From Vespa crabro (taxonomy: Eukaryota; Arthropoda; Insecta; Hymenoptera; Vespidae): DNA of 64,000 nucleotides. The notes beneath the pieces are model-generated. The model was not told where the DNA came from and made no database searches. It worked only from the letters and a program-made list of their open reading frames with translations. Numbering within the stretch: the stretch's first letter is position 1; every line of letters starts with the position of its first letter. A program made the position numbers and the translations under genes. The stretch is from the NCBI RefSeq assembly GCF_910589235.1, contig NC_060956.1:6603999-6667998 (forward strand), given 5' to 3'. This document shows positions 24,739-37,848 of the stretch, piece by piece.

Positions 24739-25252
24739 TAAAGGGTCATCGTTGTAATATATGTAACGACAATTATGAAAATTGTCTCTGTTAAATATAT
24801 AATCAAAATTTCTTTCTCATTTTGTCATGAAATTACTTAATAAATGTATTTTAATCATGAACTCATTCAAATTAATATGGAAGAAGCAAGTCTTGAAGAA
24901 ACGTGACGATCGGGATATCGAAGTTCACCCCATTGATCGACTCTCATGAAAGGGGGTTGGAGGAGGAAGCTTGATGAAAGCCGTAGAGCTTTGGCCTTTC
25001 CCTCGATCAGGGTTGGAGACGCACTCTGGCAATTCGTTAAGACGCTTAGTTAAGCAAACAAGAGCATACACACAGTTGGTGAAAAGTGATATATACACTC
25101 ACGTATAAGTCTAGGTATTTTAGCGTAGATCTTATACACATATCTCTGTGTGTTTGTATGCTATAGATGTGTATAGGTACGTGCCACCGGTAGAAAATCC
25201 ATGACTCTCGCGCACGTAATCGCACACAGCTGCGACCCTTTCGCGCGAAGGC

Positions 25253-25294
25253 TTCTCTCTCTCTTTCTCTCTTTCTCTCTCTCCTTCTCTCTCA

Positions 25295-25370
<76 letters not shown>

Positions 25371-25382
25371 CTTTTTCTCTCT
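25253..25382. repeat. (CT)n followed by (CTAT)n
   Basis: CT array 25253-25330, then about ten CTAT units to 25370, then CT/TTT. A compound simple repeat. Confidence 0.95.
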
Positions 25383-25878
25383 TTCAAATTTTCTTTTTTC
25401 TTCTTTTTATTATTACCGTCCGTTTGTTTTTCTTCCTTCTATTCCGTCGAATTTGATTTTTTTCTGAACCCTTTGCCAAACAAAAACATGAAATAGGAAG
25501 AGCTCCTTCATTTCTTCTTCAATCTTTTATCTCTTACGTCTGTCATTAATGTTCTCATAAGTTATTAATTATATTATGATACATATTAGATTTCTTTTTT
25601 TCTTTACTTCTTCGTTTTTCTCAAATATGCGATCTAATCATTCGTACGTTAAAACGTAACAAATGAAAAGATTTGCAAGTTTGTTTTTTTCTCCATACTT
25701 TTCGAGTGTCCCACTAGGTTCGGTCAACTTGGAAATGAAGTTAAAAATACTCACTTTGTTTTTCACGTAACAGCTAAAGCTCCGACAGATACATCGCGTT
25801 CACGCAACTCGCGGCGAATGAGGCGCGTGTTCTCGGCTTTTCATCGTAAGGGAGAAAACCAGAAGCTTCCAAGAGTTA

Positions 25879-25880
<2 letters not shown>

Positions 25881-25938
<58 letters not shown>

Positions 25939-25971
25939 TACACATCGCAAAGTTGCGAGCCGATACCGCTT

Positions 25972-26030
<59 letters not shown>
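25881..26030. repeat. Opposed (GA)n and (CT)n arrays, hairpin-forming
   Basis: About 54 bp of GA (25881-25934), a 38-bp spacer, then about 58 bp of CT (25973-26030). The two arrays are reverse complements, giving a potential stem of about 54 bp. Confidence 0.9.
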
Positions 26031-26032
<2 letters not shown>

Positions 26033-26639
26033 CTCTATCTGTCTATCTCTATCTATCTATCTATCCGTATATCTATCTCTCTTTCTCTCGACAAACGATC
26101 TGTGCTTCCTCGTCGACGAGAAGTTTACAACGAGGGCCAGATGGAAACGCGTAAATCCTTCGAAATCCGCGCTCGTTTTACCCCGTGGCAAGCTTCGAGT
26201 TAGCGAGTTTCAACTATCCTTCGAATTTTTTTTTTATAATTCATCCAGTAAAAAGAAAAAGAAAATTCCTTCGAGTATTATTTTTACGCTTTTCCATCAT
26301 CTGCTCTATTATAACTTTTAAAATAACTCTTAAACATCAATTAAAAAAAAAAACATCTCTTGCATTTGTTCAACTTACTTTTAACGATAACTTAAAATTA
26401 ATATCGAGAGAGAAATATCGATTTGATGAGGTACCTACGGCGATTCAGATAAATTCGTACGAGGACAAAAGAGACGAAACAGGGTGACGGGAGGAGAAGA
26501 TGGAGATGAAGTGGTAGGGGAAGGAATAATCGCAGTTCGATCGTGCGACTCCGCTTTTTGAAGGAAATGAGCTTCGGGGCATCGCGTCGTGCTGAGCTTA
26601 TGTTTATACATATGTCCCGCACATGGTACGGCGCCTGAA

Positions 26640-26716
26640 GGAGGAGGAGGATGAGGAGGAGGAAGAGGAGGTGGTAGTAGTTGTGGTGGTGGTGCTAGTA
26701 CTAGTTCTAGTGCTTG

Positions 26717-26751
<35 letters not shown>

Positions 26752-26830
26752 ACTGCCAGCGAAGGTGGTGGTAGAGAGCAGGAGGTGGAACTATAGGTGG
26801 AGGTAGAGGTTGGAGGAGTACTGAAATTTC
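26640..26830. repeat. GGA/GGT/CTG trinucleotide-rich block
   Basis: GAGGAG, GTGGTG and an uninterrupted (CTG)n run (26719-26752) in succession. There is no supported ORF with coding character. Confidence 0.8.
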
Positions 26831-27024
26831 CAATATTAGAACGGCCAAGCGAGAGGCAGGCCAGATGTCTACCGTACTGACTGCCGAGAGACCGACGTAC
26901 GTTCAGCTTGGTTTCATTACAAAAATGTCACGCACAGCCACCGCGCGTCGCCCCGGCTCGCACCGCCGTTCGATGATGCGTTCTCTCCTCTTTTACCACC
27001 CCCAGTTCACCTCCACCTTCACCG

Positions 27025-27115
27025 ATAGCAACAGCAGTAACAGTAGTAGTAGTAATAGTAGTAGTAGCTGTAGTGGTGGTAGAAGTACCAGTAGTAGTAC
27101 CACTAGTACTACCCC
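27025..27115. repeat. AGT/AGC trinucleotide-rich block
   Basis: Imperfect AGT/AGC/GGT triplet run. It yields Ser-rich (plus) and Thr-rich (minus) ORFs. I considered and could not support it as a nervy 5' exon. Confidence 0.75.
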
Positions 27116-27896
27116 CGGAACCTCCTTCCGTCAACCACCACGATCGAGACTTTATAGACAGCGTTCCGATTACGATGTGTCTTCTCGTTTCTTTCTATCT
27201 TTTTCTTTTTTGCCTAGTTCATATACTTTCTTCCTTTTTCTTTTCTTTTTATCTTGTCATTCTGTTGACGTTCAAAGTCTACAGACATCGTTAAATCTTT
27301 GTTGAATTTGATAGACTAATTAAAAATGAATTCATAATTGAAAGACGACTAAAATTGATTTGTATAGATTTTTCTAATAATATTTACTTGATCTTACAGA
27401 ATTCGTATAGCATAGATATTTAAAATAATAATAATTTCGTCGTATAATATAAATATTCGTATAATATAAATATTATAAATGATAATAATTTAATTATATA
27501 GTATTATTATAATATAGATGATATGATGTATCTAATGACAAGTGTCATAGAATCATATGAAAAATAATGCAATAATACTTTTATCATTTATATATTAATC
27601 TACAAAAGATATAAAATATAATATTAGATTTATTATATAAACTAAATAAATTAATTCGTATATCTATATAGATGATAGCGAGTAATCGTTGATGTGTCTA
27701 TCCAATTTTTATTGAAATGCGAAATAATCGAAGGGTCAATCCCACGTTCGTAATATACATACGTTGAGTATCGACATGAGGTATAAAGAAAAATGTATCG
27801 GAAAGCAAAGCGACTTTTGGTTTTGGGGGTTAAACGCATAACTATTACGCTGTTAACATAAAAGATATGTACATACATATATAAAACATACATAGG

Positions 27897-27952
27897 TAGA
27901 GATAGATAGATAGATAGATAGGTAGGTAGGTAGGTAGGTAGGTAGATAGGTA
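27897..27952. repeat. (GATA)n switching to (GGTA)n
   Basis: About six GATA units then about six GGTA units, another unit-switch array. Confidence 0.9.
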
Positions 27953-29620
27953 TGCGTATGTTAAAGCTCGCCTCGTTACAAAGATGTCATGCGCAGAAAC
28001 GTCAGTTTCCCGGCTGGTACGCGGTTACGTTTCGTTTTCTACGCGCGTTCTATGTCCACGGTGGGCTTGGCGGCGGCGTTGGTGGTGGTGACTTGGCGTT
28101 TGAGCGTTCATGCGTAGAAAAATTCTTCAGAAATGAAAAAGTAAAAAAGAAAGAAGAAGACATGCCTGCCAGGCGATGTCCTGTATGCTACAAACTTTTT
28201 TATAGCTAAACAAATCGAATCAATTCAAGTTTTTGTCGTTATTTTAATCAACTTTTTTTTAACTTTTCAAAGACCATTTTTCTTTCTTTTTCTTTTTTTT
28301 TCATTATTTTTTTTTTCATACTCTTTTATTATAATTTTCGAAGAGAAGATTTTTACATGTTCAACGAATGAAAATCCACTGATATAAATGGCGGGGTTAG
28401 GATCGGAGAAAGGTAGGTGAAAGGAGGGCTTGGGAGGAGGACGAAGAGAAGGAGAAGGGGTAAAGGGGGGGAATGAAATTGCTTTGCGCTTAATTGCATT
28501 TAGACCAGTCTTCCCTTCACCGACGTTTAAGCGCGCAGTACCTGACAAGTCCAGCTACGTACCTGTCATCGTCATGTCGTGGCACCACCGAGAACACGAT
28601 TTCGTGGTTTTCCTGACGGTTTCACGCAAACCCATATTATTAAACGCACTATCATTTAACGCGTTCTCGCATGGAGATAATGCGCATGCGTTTATATAGA
28701 GAATATTAAATGAAACGACGGCCCTTTAAATCGATCAAAGATTTCTATTCGATAGAACGAAGATATTAAAACTTTGATCAATATGATCAATCGATGATCG
28801 AATAATGAATGTTATATGTAATGAAGTTTTGATTAGTAGATATAAATATTTAATATTAATTAATAATTTATAAATTAAATATCTGTAATTATATGTATTT
28901 GTTTTCCTCAGAAATTACAATATTATTATTATTGTTATTATTATTATTTTCTTTTTTTTAAACTTTCCTAACTTCCTATTGAAAAGAAAGTACCATTTGT
29001 CTAATTAACACCTTTGTTCGAGGAATCAATCAGTCGGCACTTAATATATTCGTGGAAATATTGAATGGCGAGCGCAGGTGCGTTCAAACTGCAGCCGGTT
29101 CGTCAGTGTCAGTGAATATCGTCGGATCTAGCCGCGTCTAGGTGTAGGCTCGTTAAACGCTCAAACACGTTTGAGTATGCGTGTGACACTATTCCAATAC
29201 GTCGACGAGAGTCTATCCTCTTCTACCTTCTCTTCCATTTCCTCCTCCTCTCCTCTTCCTCCTTGAGGAAGTTCCTCGTTCTTCTAACAGTTAAACTTCA
29301 GCAAACAAAACTTTCTCGAGAATTTTTTATGTCGACGTCAGAAAATTTACAAATAACTTCTTCCTCTTCTTCTACTTCTTCTTCTTCTTCATTTATAATT
29401 CGTAATACAACAATAAAATGAGCTTGGATTTGTATCTATAAAGCAACAAAAAAAGAATCGAGTAACAATCGTCCTATTTGAGCCCTTGTTACTTTGGCAT
29501 ACACTTTGTGCACAAAGTCAGTAGGAACCTGTTCTCGTTTGTTGAAAATTGGATTTAAACCGCTGGCGAATCGTGTCGACGATCACGAGAGTGGAAAAGA
29601 AGAAAAGAGAGAGACAAAGA

Positions 29621-29627
<7 letters not shown>

Positions 29628-29669
<42 letters not shown>

Positions 29670-29752
29670 TCGAAACATTCAAACGGTATTTACCAGGCTG
29701 ATACCGGAAGGTACCAAACAAAGGAAGTGAAGCATAACTCTCTCTCTCTTTT

Positions 29753-29806
<54 letters not shown>
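29628..29806. repeat. Opposed (GA)n and (CT)n arrays
   Basis: GA tract 29628-29666 and CT tract 29738-29806 separated by about 70 bp, followed by another GA tract at 29957-29985. These are reverse-complementary low-complexity tracts. Confidence 0.9.
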
Positions 29807-29811
<5 letters not shown>

Positions 29812-29959
29812 GTCGTGACTCTTGATTCTCTTTGAGCCACGGAAGCTGCCCACAACACCTGACTGACTCGACGGACGCATATACGGCAGGTTCAGCCGAC
29901 AGCAGCACCGACTGTGGGGTGCAGAGGTTGCCGAGGGGTTGACTGGGTCGAAAGAGAAA

Positions 29960-29994
<35 letters not shown>

Positions 29995-30276
29995 GGAAGG
30001 AAAGGAAAGAGGTAGAGAGGCGAAGAAGAGGACGGAGAGAGAGAAAGATTAATAATATAGGAAAGCCAAAGCCATGCCACCCTCCAACAAGCTTTCCTCT
30101 GCCTCTCTCTTCTGTTGCCAACAGTTAATCGATATAATACTTTGGTATAACACGCTAACGCCAACCCGCGTGTGTCTCGCTCACTTACGTTTACTCTTGC
30201 AGACGTACACAAACGTACACATAAACGCATATATACGCACACACATACGGGTACACATTTGTACATACACGCAAAC

Positions 30277-30278
<2 letters not shown>

Positions 30279-30319
<41 letters not shown>
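30279..30319. repeat. (TA)n microsatellite
   Basis: About 40 bp of TA within a longer CACATA/GTATA-rich block. Confidence 0.95.
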
Positions 30320-30324
<5 letters not shown>

Positions 30325-31632
30325 GTAAGTATACATATATACGCACATATGGACGTATTCAGACATAAAAGACATTTTCTAAATACCTACGATCGATTCA
30401 AGGATTAAAAGCTGTATTTCTCGTATCATTTTATGAGCAAACTAAAAAAATGTCTATCTGTTACATTGAAATTGTTTTTCCCCTTTCGGGAAATAACGTT
30501 ATCGGGTTTGAAAAATATTTTGGAATAGTTTTTTAAAGACCTTTGAGTATTTTTTTTAACTTTTTTCTTTTTTTTTTTTTTTCTTTTTCAAAATAAATTT
30601 TAAACGTTAATATATATTTTTTATATCTGAAAAATAAGATGGAACGTTCATTAAAATATGGAATTTTCCACATTTCTCGAAATTTGGTGACTTTTAATCG
30701 AACTCCCGAGCTCATTACGAGAGCTCGTTAACGGCAGTTCGACTACTAGCTAAGCGCATGTGTACTTGACGCGTTTCTTGCGGTTCGTTATTAAGTTAGT
30801 CAATTTTAATAACGCTTTATACGTGCACAAAGATAAAGTGAAATAAAAGTAACTAAATATCATTACGATTTAATTCATACTATTATCGACCATGTACTAA
30901 TTAAATTACATCATTTATACTCTCAAGATATTATTGAATATATTTATCGACCTTTCACGTTATCTTTCATCAAAGAAAGAAAGAAAAAGAAAGAAAAAGA
31001 AAGAAAAAGAAAGATAGAGAGAGGGAGAGAAAGAGAGAGAAAGAGAGAGAGAGAGAAAGAGAGATAGGAAAAGATTCTACAAATTTTCTCTATAACCAAA
31101 CATTCTCATTAACCAAAATAAGCAATATACATATGCTTCGAGGAACGTAATAACTTGCAAAAGAATGCATTTGACAGTTTTTCTCTTATCTTTCTTTCTT
31201 TCTATTTTTTTTCTTGTTCTTTCATTTTTTTCTGAAGAAAACCATAAGTTCCCAAGAATTCTTTTACTGCAGTTTATTTTTTGCCTTCGGGGCAATTTTC
31301 TGATTCTCTCTGTCTCTCTCTTTTTCTTTTGCTCTACCATCAGTTCATTTTCTGTCTCCCTTCTCTTTTTCTTTCTCTTTATCTCTCTCTCTCTCTCTCT
31401 CTCTCTTCCGCGATGTCAGGAGACACGTGCGTGTGCGCGCGCAAACGCCTACGGACATGATTTTTCGGCCTTTGCTTATCGTTCATCTTATCTTATTTAC
31501 TCTTCCCTCTCTCTCTCTCTCTCTCTCTCTTCCTTTTCTTATTTTCCATCTTTTTCTTTATTTATCTCGCAAAAACTTTATTTACTTTTATATCGATAGA
31601 AGAATATATGTATATATATATATATATATATA

Positions 31633-31762
31633 TTAGGAGGACCGGAAAGTAATGTCGTTTCTGCGCATGTCGATATTTGATTGTGATTAAAAATAAAAAT
31701 TTGTTAAAAATTTATTTATTAATTTAATTTAAGAAAGCGACATTTCTTTCCAATCCTCCTAA
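31633..31762. mobile_element. Mariner-derived MITE (130 bp)
   Basis: Terminal inverted repeats of about 30 bp: TTAGGAGGACCGGAAAGTAA at the left end matches, reverse-complemented, CAATCCTCCTAA and the bases before it at the right end (TTAGGAGGATTGGAAAGAAA). A TA flanks each end, the target duplication expected of Tc1/mariner elements. The AAAGTAATGTCGTTT segment and GCGCATGTCGATATTT are typical mariner terminal and subterminal sequences. There is no transposase; it is an internally deleted, non-autonomous copy inserted in a (TA)n array. Confidence 0.88.
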
Positions 31763-31773
31763 TACATATATAC

Positions 31774-31778
<5 letters not shown>

Positions 31779-31862
<84 letters not shown>

Positions 31863-31870
31863 ATATATAA
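31779..31870. repeat. (TA)n array with TTA/AAT interruptions
   Basis: About 90 bp of TA-rich repeat immediately right of the MITE; a matching TA tract lies on the left (31609-31632). Confidence 0.95.
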
Positions 31871-32648
31871 AAAGAAAAAGAAATTTCTCACCTGTGCTTC
31901 GATCGGCGCGATTTCCGAGTCAGTTTTGAAGTTTTCAAGAAATCCAGCAATTCTTTCCAAGATCAAATAGAAAGCAAAAAACAAAAACAAAAAATAAAAG
32001 ATAAAAAAAAATAATAATCACTAATTCGAGTAATTGTTAATCACTTGAATATCATCGGACAGTCAGATTATCTCACCGATGTACTTCATAATGCACTTAA
32101 TTTATGTATTTATTTTTTCTTTTCTTTGAAATAGCACTAACCAGTCTCAAATTTAATTTCGAGAATAGAAATAGCAAATAACCCAGTTCTTTTTTTTTTT
32201 TTTCAATCGTAAAAGATAATACCCTAGATATTAAACTCGATAAAATCAATATATAATATTATATATCCATGAAAAATTAGAAAATAATCTTTTTTTTTTT
32301 GTCGGGAATATATATATATTTATCTTTCTATTTCTATTTCTATTTCGACGATTAAAATTTCATTTGAATATGAAAACACGAACGAATAAGACAAAAGGTG
32401 ATGCGCGCACGGCTGTCGGTAGCCGACTGAGTGTCTCCGCGGGTGAACTGAAAGGACGAAGTGGTGGCGGCAAAGGAAGAGGAGGGAAGGATTGCGGCGG
32501 AGTGAGGGTGTGATGGAGGGAGGCTGAAGAAGAAGAGAAAGAGATGGTTTGCCAGCAGGGAACCTCCGGCTGGTCTTAACCTGCGGTACACATTTCTTCT
32601 TCTTCTTTTGCTTTTTTTCACTCCTCTCTTCTCCTCTTCCTTTTCATC

Positions 32649-32715
32649 CTCTTCTTCTTCTTCTTTTCTTCTTCTTCTTCTTCTTCTTCTTCTTCTTCTT
32701 CTTCTTCTTCTTCTT
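32649..32715. repeat. (TTC)n trinucleotide repeat
   Basis: About 65 bp of CTT/TTC, a homopurine-homopyrimidine tract that reads as poly-Phe or poly-Leu/Ser and is not coding. Confidence 0.95.
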
Positions 32716-32829
32716 TAGCTTCCAGACATACTATGTCGCGTAGGGGGAACTCGTTGTACCGAAATAGTGATAGAAATTCTCACCGAGCAGTCCGCACCGC
32801 TTTGATTTACGTTCCTGGACTTCCTTTCA

Positions 32830-33345
32830 TTTAGTTGGATTATGATTATGATTATCGTCGATCTGAAACTTGGTTTTTAAAGTGGATTAATTGAGGATTG
32901 ATATTCTCATAAACTTTTTCCTATTTGAAAATGAATAAAACTCCGAAAGAATTTTATTCGATTTAACAAGCGATTGTCATTATTGATTAATACGGACAAT
33001 TTGTTTTTATTTTTGTTTTTTTTGGATTATTATTATGATTATGGTCGTTTTTTTAAAGAAGATTTAGTTTTTACAAAAGATTGATCGAAAATTGTTTTTC
33101 TTATAAATGAATCTTTTGCAATTTGAAAAAAAGAATAAGAATGAAAACAAAATCGAAAGAATTTCATTTGGCCGAATAAACGATCATTAACATTAACAAA
33201 TATTTCATTTGAGTAAATTATAATTATGATTATGATTATGATAACTATTTTGGGATATGATTCTCAACGAAAATTTATCGAAGTTCGTTTTCCTCCTGTG
33301 AATAGATAAATTTTATTGTAATTCGAAATATACAATTTTCTAATT
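32830..33345. repeat. Diverged tandem triplication, unit about 190 bp
   Basis: Copies start near 32838, 33030 and 33219. Each opens with (GATTAT)n-type sequence, then GATT-rich DNA, ATTTGAAAAT/AATTTGAAAAA and, in copies 1 and 2, a shared GAAAGAATTTxATTxG followed by AACAAGCGATTGTCATTA / AATAAACGATCATTAACA. Confidence 0.65.
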
Positions 33346-33731
33346 TGATAATAATTTAATAATTTAATAATTTATTTCTAATTACCATGAAAAATATTGA
33401 AACTAATAAACGTGTTCTTTTTTGTAAAATAATTAATTTTCTTCTACTTTTTTTTTTTTTTTTTTTTTTTTAACATACGTCGAAAAGCTTTCAAGTTGAA
33501 CAATCAGAGATCGCGAGAGTTTTCGACTGGAAACTGGTAGATGCTGCTGCGCTCGAGGTTTCAGTACAATAGCGTGTAACGCTTGGGACAAGAACAGGTG
33601 GATTCTGTGTACTGTGAATGAAACACACGAAGTGTTTCTGAATTAGACGTCAGCTTGACTAGGTATGTAATTTTATAATGGTTCGCACATTTTTCTCTAT
33701 TTTATTTCTTTCTCATATAGCTATACGTGTG

Positions 33732-33738
<7 letters not shown>

Positions 33739-33784
<46 letters not shown>
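33739..33784. repeat. (TA)n microsatellite
   Basis: About 46 bp of pure TA. Confidence 0.95.
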
Positions 33785-33788
<4 letters not shown>

Positions 33789-34569
33789 GTCAATTCGAAA
33801 ATATCCTATCAAGCATACACATAATGAATATCTATGTTCCAAAAATATTTAAACCCTTTGAAAAGATTTTTTAAAACATTCTACAAAGAAACAAATCCAA
33901 TGCTGAAAATTCAAATCTGTCACTTTTCAACGAAAACAAAACATCTGATAAGGCTACAACATTGATTTATTAACTATAACAAGATCATAAAATTGTACAA
34001 ATCATCGTAACTTTTGAATTGCAATAGAATGTTATATTAAAAGAGGTCATATTTCACGAAAAAACAATATCACATTCTTTATATTCGTATCATTGAAAAA
34101 TTAAAAAAAAAAAAGAAAAAATACCATGTGATCTCATTGACCCTTACATTTCTTATTCTACTAGGTCATGGTACGATATAAACTTCAAAAAGATTTCTTT
34201 CTTTTTTTCTTTCTTTTTCTTTTTCTTTTCAATAAGACAATATCATTGGGGAAAAGTAAAGGTCGTGGAAAACAAACTCGTGACTTCATCCTTATTTTTT
34301 CTTTCCTCTTTCATTTTTTCTTTCTTTCTTTCTTTCATTCTCTTCAGTTATCGGAAGTGATAAGGAAAGGATCCAAGGGCGCGATCGACGACGTTCTCGG
34401 CACCCTTCGGATGACGCGCGAGAGATGGTCAAAATATAGGCGCGCACACGGCCTCCTATACGCGGATATTGTAAACGGGCCAGTGTGTTCCTGACGTGTC
34501 GATATATTCTCGCGAAGAAAAGCCCTGCTGTTGAAGCTGAGAAATAGCTTGCTTTCACCACCCTCCCAA

Positions 34570-34890
34570 TCTCTCTCCTTCCCTCTCTGTCTCTTTCTGT
34601 CTTTCTCTCTCTCTCTCTCTCTCTCGCTCCCTCTCTCTCTCTCTCTCTCTTTCTCTCTCTTTCTCTGTCTGTCTATCTCTCTATCTCTCTTTTACTCATA
34701 CTCCTTCTACCCTTCCAACTCACCCAATCCTCCATACTTACCTCTATCCCAGCATCCAGGCTCACCTCGCGAGAGGGCACACATTCACCTTTGTCTATCT
34801 CTCTCTCTCTATACCTCTCTCTTTCTCTCTGTCTCTGTCTCTGTCTCTCTCTGTCTCTCTCTCTCTCTCTTTCTCTCTCTCACTCTCTTA
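34570..34890. repeat. Interrupted (CT)n block
   Basis: Two CT-rich arrays (34570-34695, 34795-34890) with TGTCTGTCTATC-type interruptions around a short unique segment. They give long Ser/Leu ORFs that are not genes. Confidence 0.9.
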
Positions 34891-36254
34891 CACTCTTGAT
34901 CTTTGTCTCGCATTCCAACACTCCTTCCGTTAGTTTTCCCCTACGAAGAACCATCGTTATCCTTTGGAAATGTGACTACTGACGAGAATGTGAGTTTGGC
35001 GTTATGCGAACATTTGTATAGTTATTGTTTGTATATTGCGATTTAGAGTATGATTATTATGCGTTATCATGGATTTCTTTTATTTTTGTTTAACTTTCGA
35101 TTATTCAATTTTTCTTACATTTTTTACCTAAAAACAATTATATATATTGGATTCCTCAATAAGTAATTATGAAATTTTTATTAAACAGAAAAAAAAATAC
35201 TAATATTGTTAATATAGATATTATTATTAAATGAATAATCCAATATAATTTGAAACTTATATGTATGATATAAGTTATATTAGTATATAACTATATTATA
35301 TTAAATATGAATATTGTATAATATATTAAATATATTAAATCACTCAATTACACACTTTTAAATAATTAAATATATTGTACTACATAATATATTATACTAA
35401 ATATAGCATATTCATACTATACTAAATATAACTAATTTATTAGCAATAAATAAACTTAATGTAATAAAATTTAAAGTTAGATGGCGTTATAGAACTAAAA
35501 TTTTTATAGATGAAGAACTTATAATTTCATTAATTCGGGAAATATTGGTGGTATCTATGCGAGTATTGTTGGTACCGTGAGGGCACGTTCCTCGAGATCG
35601 TCGCACATTCCTCCATCGAGCTCTCCTTCTATGTATTCAGTTGGTCGTACGCGCGCGCGCGCGCACGCCCGGCCCTGTCCCATTGTTGTACGTATTATTA
35701 GCACTTCGTCACGCTCCTGTCATAGCCATACGCACACTCGTAGATACCAAGCTAGATTCCAAATTCTCGCTTCTCGATTCTCGATTTTCTCGTTTACGAG
35801 CCCACCGATCTTCTTTTCTTTCGTTCTTCTTTTTTCTTTTTTCATATATACGTATATGTATGCCTACACATACGCGCACGTGTGCGCACGCACACGTGAC
35901 ACACATACATACACATCTTCTTTTTCCAATCTTGAGTTTTTTTTATCAAAAGCAAAATAAAAAAATATATATATATATTGTAATAAAAAAAGATTATTAT
36001 ATTTGGTATTATATTATGTTGGATGATTATAAATTAAAAGTCAGTTGAATATGTCTTTCATTGAGAGCAATAGAAAAAAATATATATATACATAATTTTT
36101 TTATGTCCATCCATATATAAATTATCTATAAAAATAAAAATAAAATGTTATAGTTATCATTATCTTTACATTTATCTTCCTCGTTGCAATTGTTATAATT
36201 GTTAGTTATAGTTATTTTTAGTTGTTTTGTAGTTGTCTATGGTTATTTATATAG

Positions 36255-36690
36255 TTTGTAATAGTTGTTATTGTTATTACTATTACTATCTACTACTACC
36301 TACTATCACTTATCGTTACCTGCTACCATCTGCGGCCTGGTATCATTTGCCATTACCCGCAGTTACTATTACTGCTATTGCTGCTATTGCTGTTACTTCT
36401 GCTGCTATTGCTACTATTACCGCTATTGCTGTTACTTCTGCTGCTACTACTACTATTGCTGCTACTGCTGTTGCTATTACTACTATTGCTGCTATTGCTG
36501 CTACTGCTGCTGCTATTACTCGTACTATTATTATTACTACTACTGCTGCTGGTACTATAGCTCGTACTATTATTATTACTACTACTGCTGTTGGTACTAT
36601 AGCTCGTACTATTATTACTACTACTGCTGCTGGTACTATTGCTCCTACTATTATTACTACTACTGCTGCTGGTACTATTGCTCCTACTAT

Positions 36691-36740
<50 letters not shown>

Positions 36741-36741
36741 T

Positions 36742-36782
<41 letters not shown>

Positions 36783-36783
36783 T

Positions 36784-36833
<50 letters not shown>

Positions 36834-36861
36834 TTACTACTATTACTACTATTACTACTAC
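36255..36861. repeat. 600-bp (ACT)n/(GCT)n trinucleotide array
   Basis: It starts with degenerate TAC/TGC triplets and ends in about 180 bp of near-pure ACT with ATT interruptions. Within it a block of about 57 bp (TTATTACTACTACTGCTG, then GTACTATAGCTCGTAC) is itself tandemly repeated four to five times. It opens long Thr/Ala, Tyr/Cys, Leu, Ser/Asn and Val ORFs in at least five frames. Confidence 0.95.
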
Positions 36862-37242
36862 ATATGTAGACATATATATATGTACCTCGCAAATTCAAAT
36901 CAATCAGAAATGTGTGTATATATATACTAATAACGAAGCGCGAATTAGTCCAGAAACTAATCAAAGTTTTGGTTAGGAGCTCTATTTGTCGGCAATGTCG
37001 AAGAGAAAGAGAGAGAGAGAGAAGATTCAGTTCATTTACACGACACAATCGTGACTTCTCGTTGTGAAACGTATAGACAATCTTCTTGGCTTCCGTCTTC
37101 CGAAATTATATGCTTTGAACTTTCGATTAAATACAACTTGTCTATATACTTTTATTATCGATTTACGACTCACTTGGTTGTAATTCTCAACAATGGTAAA
37201 TTTCTAATTTCTTAATTCGTTCGAATTATATCAACACCCTCG

Positions 37243-37245
<3 letters not shown>

Positions 37246-37318
<73 letters not shown>
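37246..37318. repeat. (TA)n microsatellite
   Basis: About 70 bp of TA with one AAATA interruption near 37282. Confidence 0.95.
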
Positions 37319-37321
<3 letters not shown>

Positions 37322-37817
37322 TTTTCTTTTAACATAAAAATATTAAATCTCAGTGTTAAGTATATCTTATCGTATTAAATGATTTTTCCTATTCGAAAAT
37401 GATTTCATACGATTGATCAATACGAAATAGTTGTCGGAATATAAACTCTGCCGTAGAAAAAAAAAACAAAAAAAAAATCAAATCGATGTATTTTACCGGG
37501 ATTTTCATCATACATCATCGAGATCATCGATGTTAACGAGACCGACCGATTCCTGGCTAATTCCAATTTATTTGGTCGCTTCTCGTCGTAACTTTCGCCC
37601 GTTGATGGCGTCAATCGCAGGAGAATCCCAATGGCCGTTTTACATGGTCAACTCGGGATCGAATGTACTGCTAATTTACGACTTATCGGTGATAGTAGGT
37701 GTAATTTTCACGAGTGCGAAAATTACAACGTCGGTGGCCACGGTGTACAGCATCCCTACCTTCTCTCTTTCTATCTCTCTTTCTCTCTACCTCCCTCCCT
37801 CTCCCCTTCAACCCCCT

Positions 37818-37848
<31 letters not shown>

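Noticed and set aside
26928..27134. Thr/Gly-rich minus-strand ORF as a possible nervy first exon
   Set aside because: Begins at a non-ATG codon, is built of ACT/AGT triplets, and no donor in the required phase 2 was convincing.
28555..28590. Minus-strand ATG followed by a strong donor (ATGACGATGACAG|GTACGT) as a nervy first exon
   Set aside because: It leaves one base (phase 1), whereas the nervy exon at 22759 needs two; joining gives an immediate stop.
30700..30760. Possible tRNA-like or palindromic element around GAGCTCATTACGAGAGCTC
   Set aside because: Only a 7-bp inverted repeat; no A-box/B-box arrangement or cloverleaf could be drawn.
36265..36930. Long Tyr/Cys, Thr/Ala, Leu and Ser/Asn ORFs on both strands
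   Set aside because: All arise from the ACT/GCT trinucleotide array, which keeps several frames open at once; no start context or domain.
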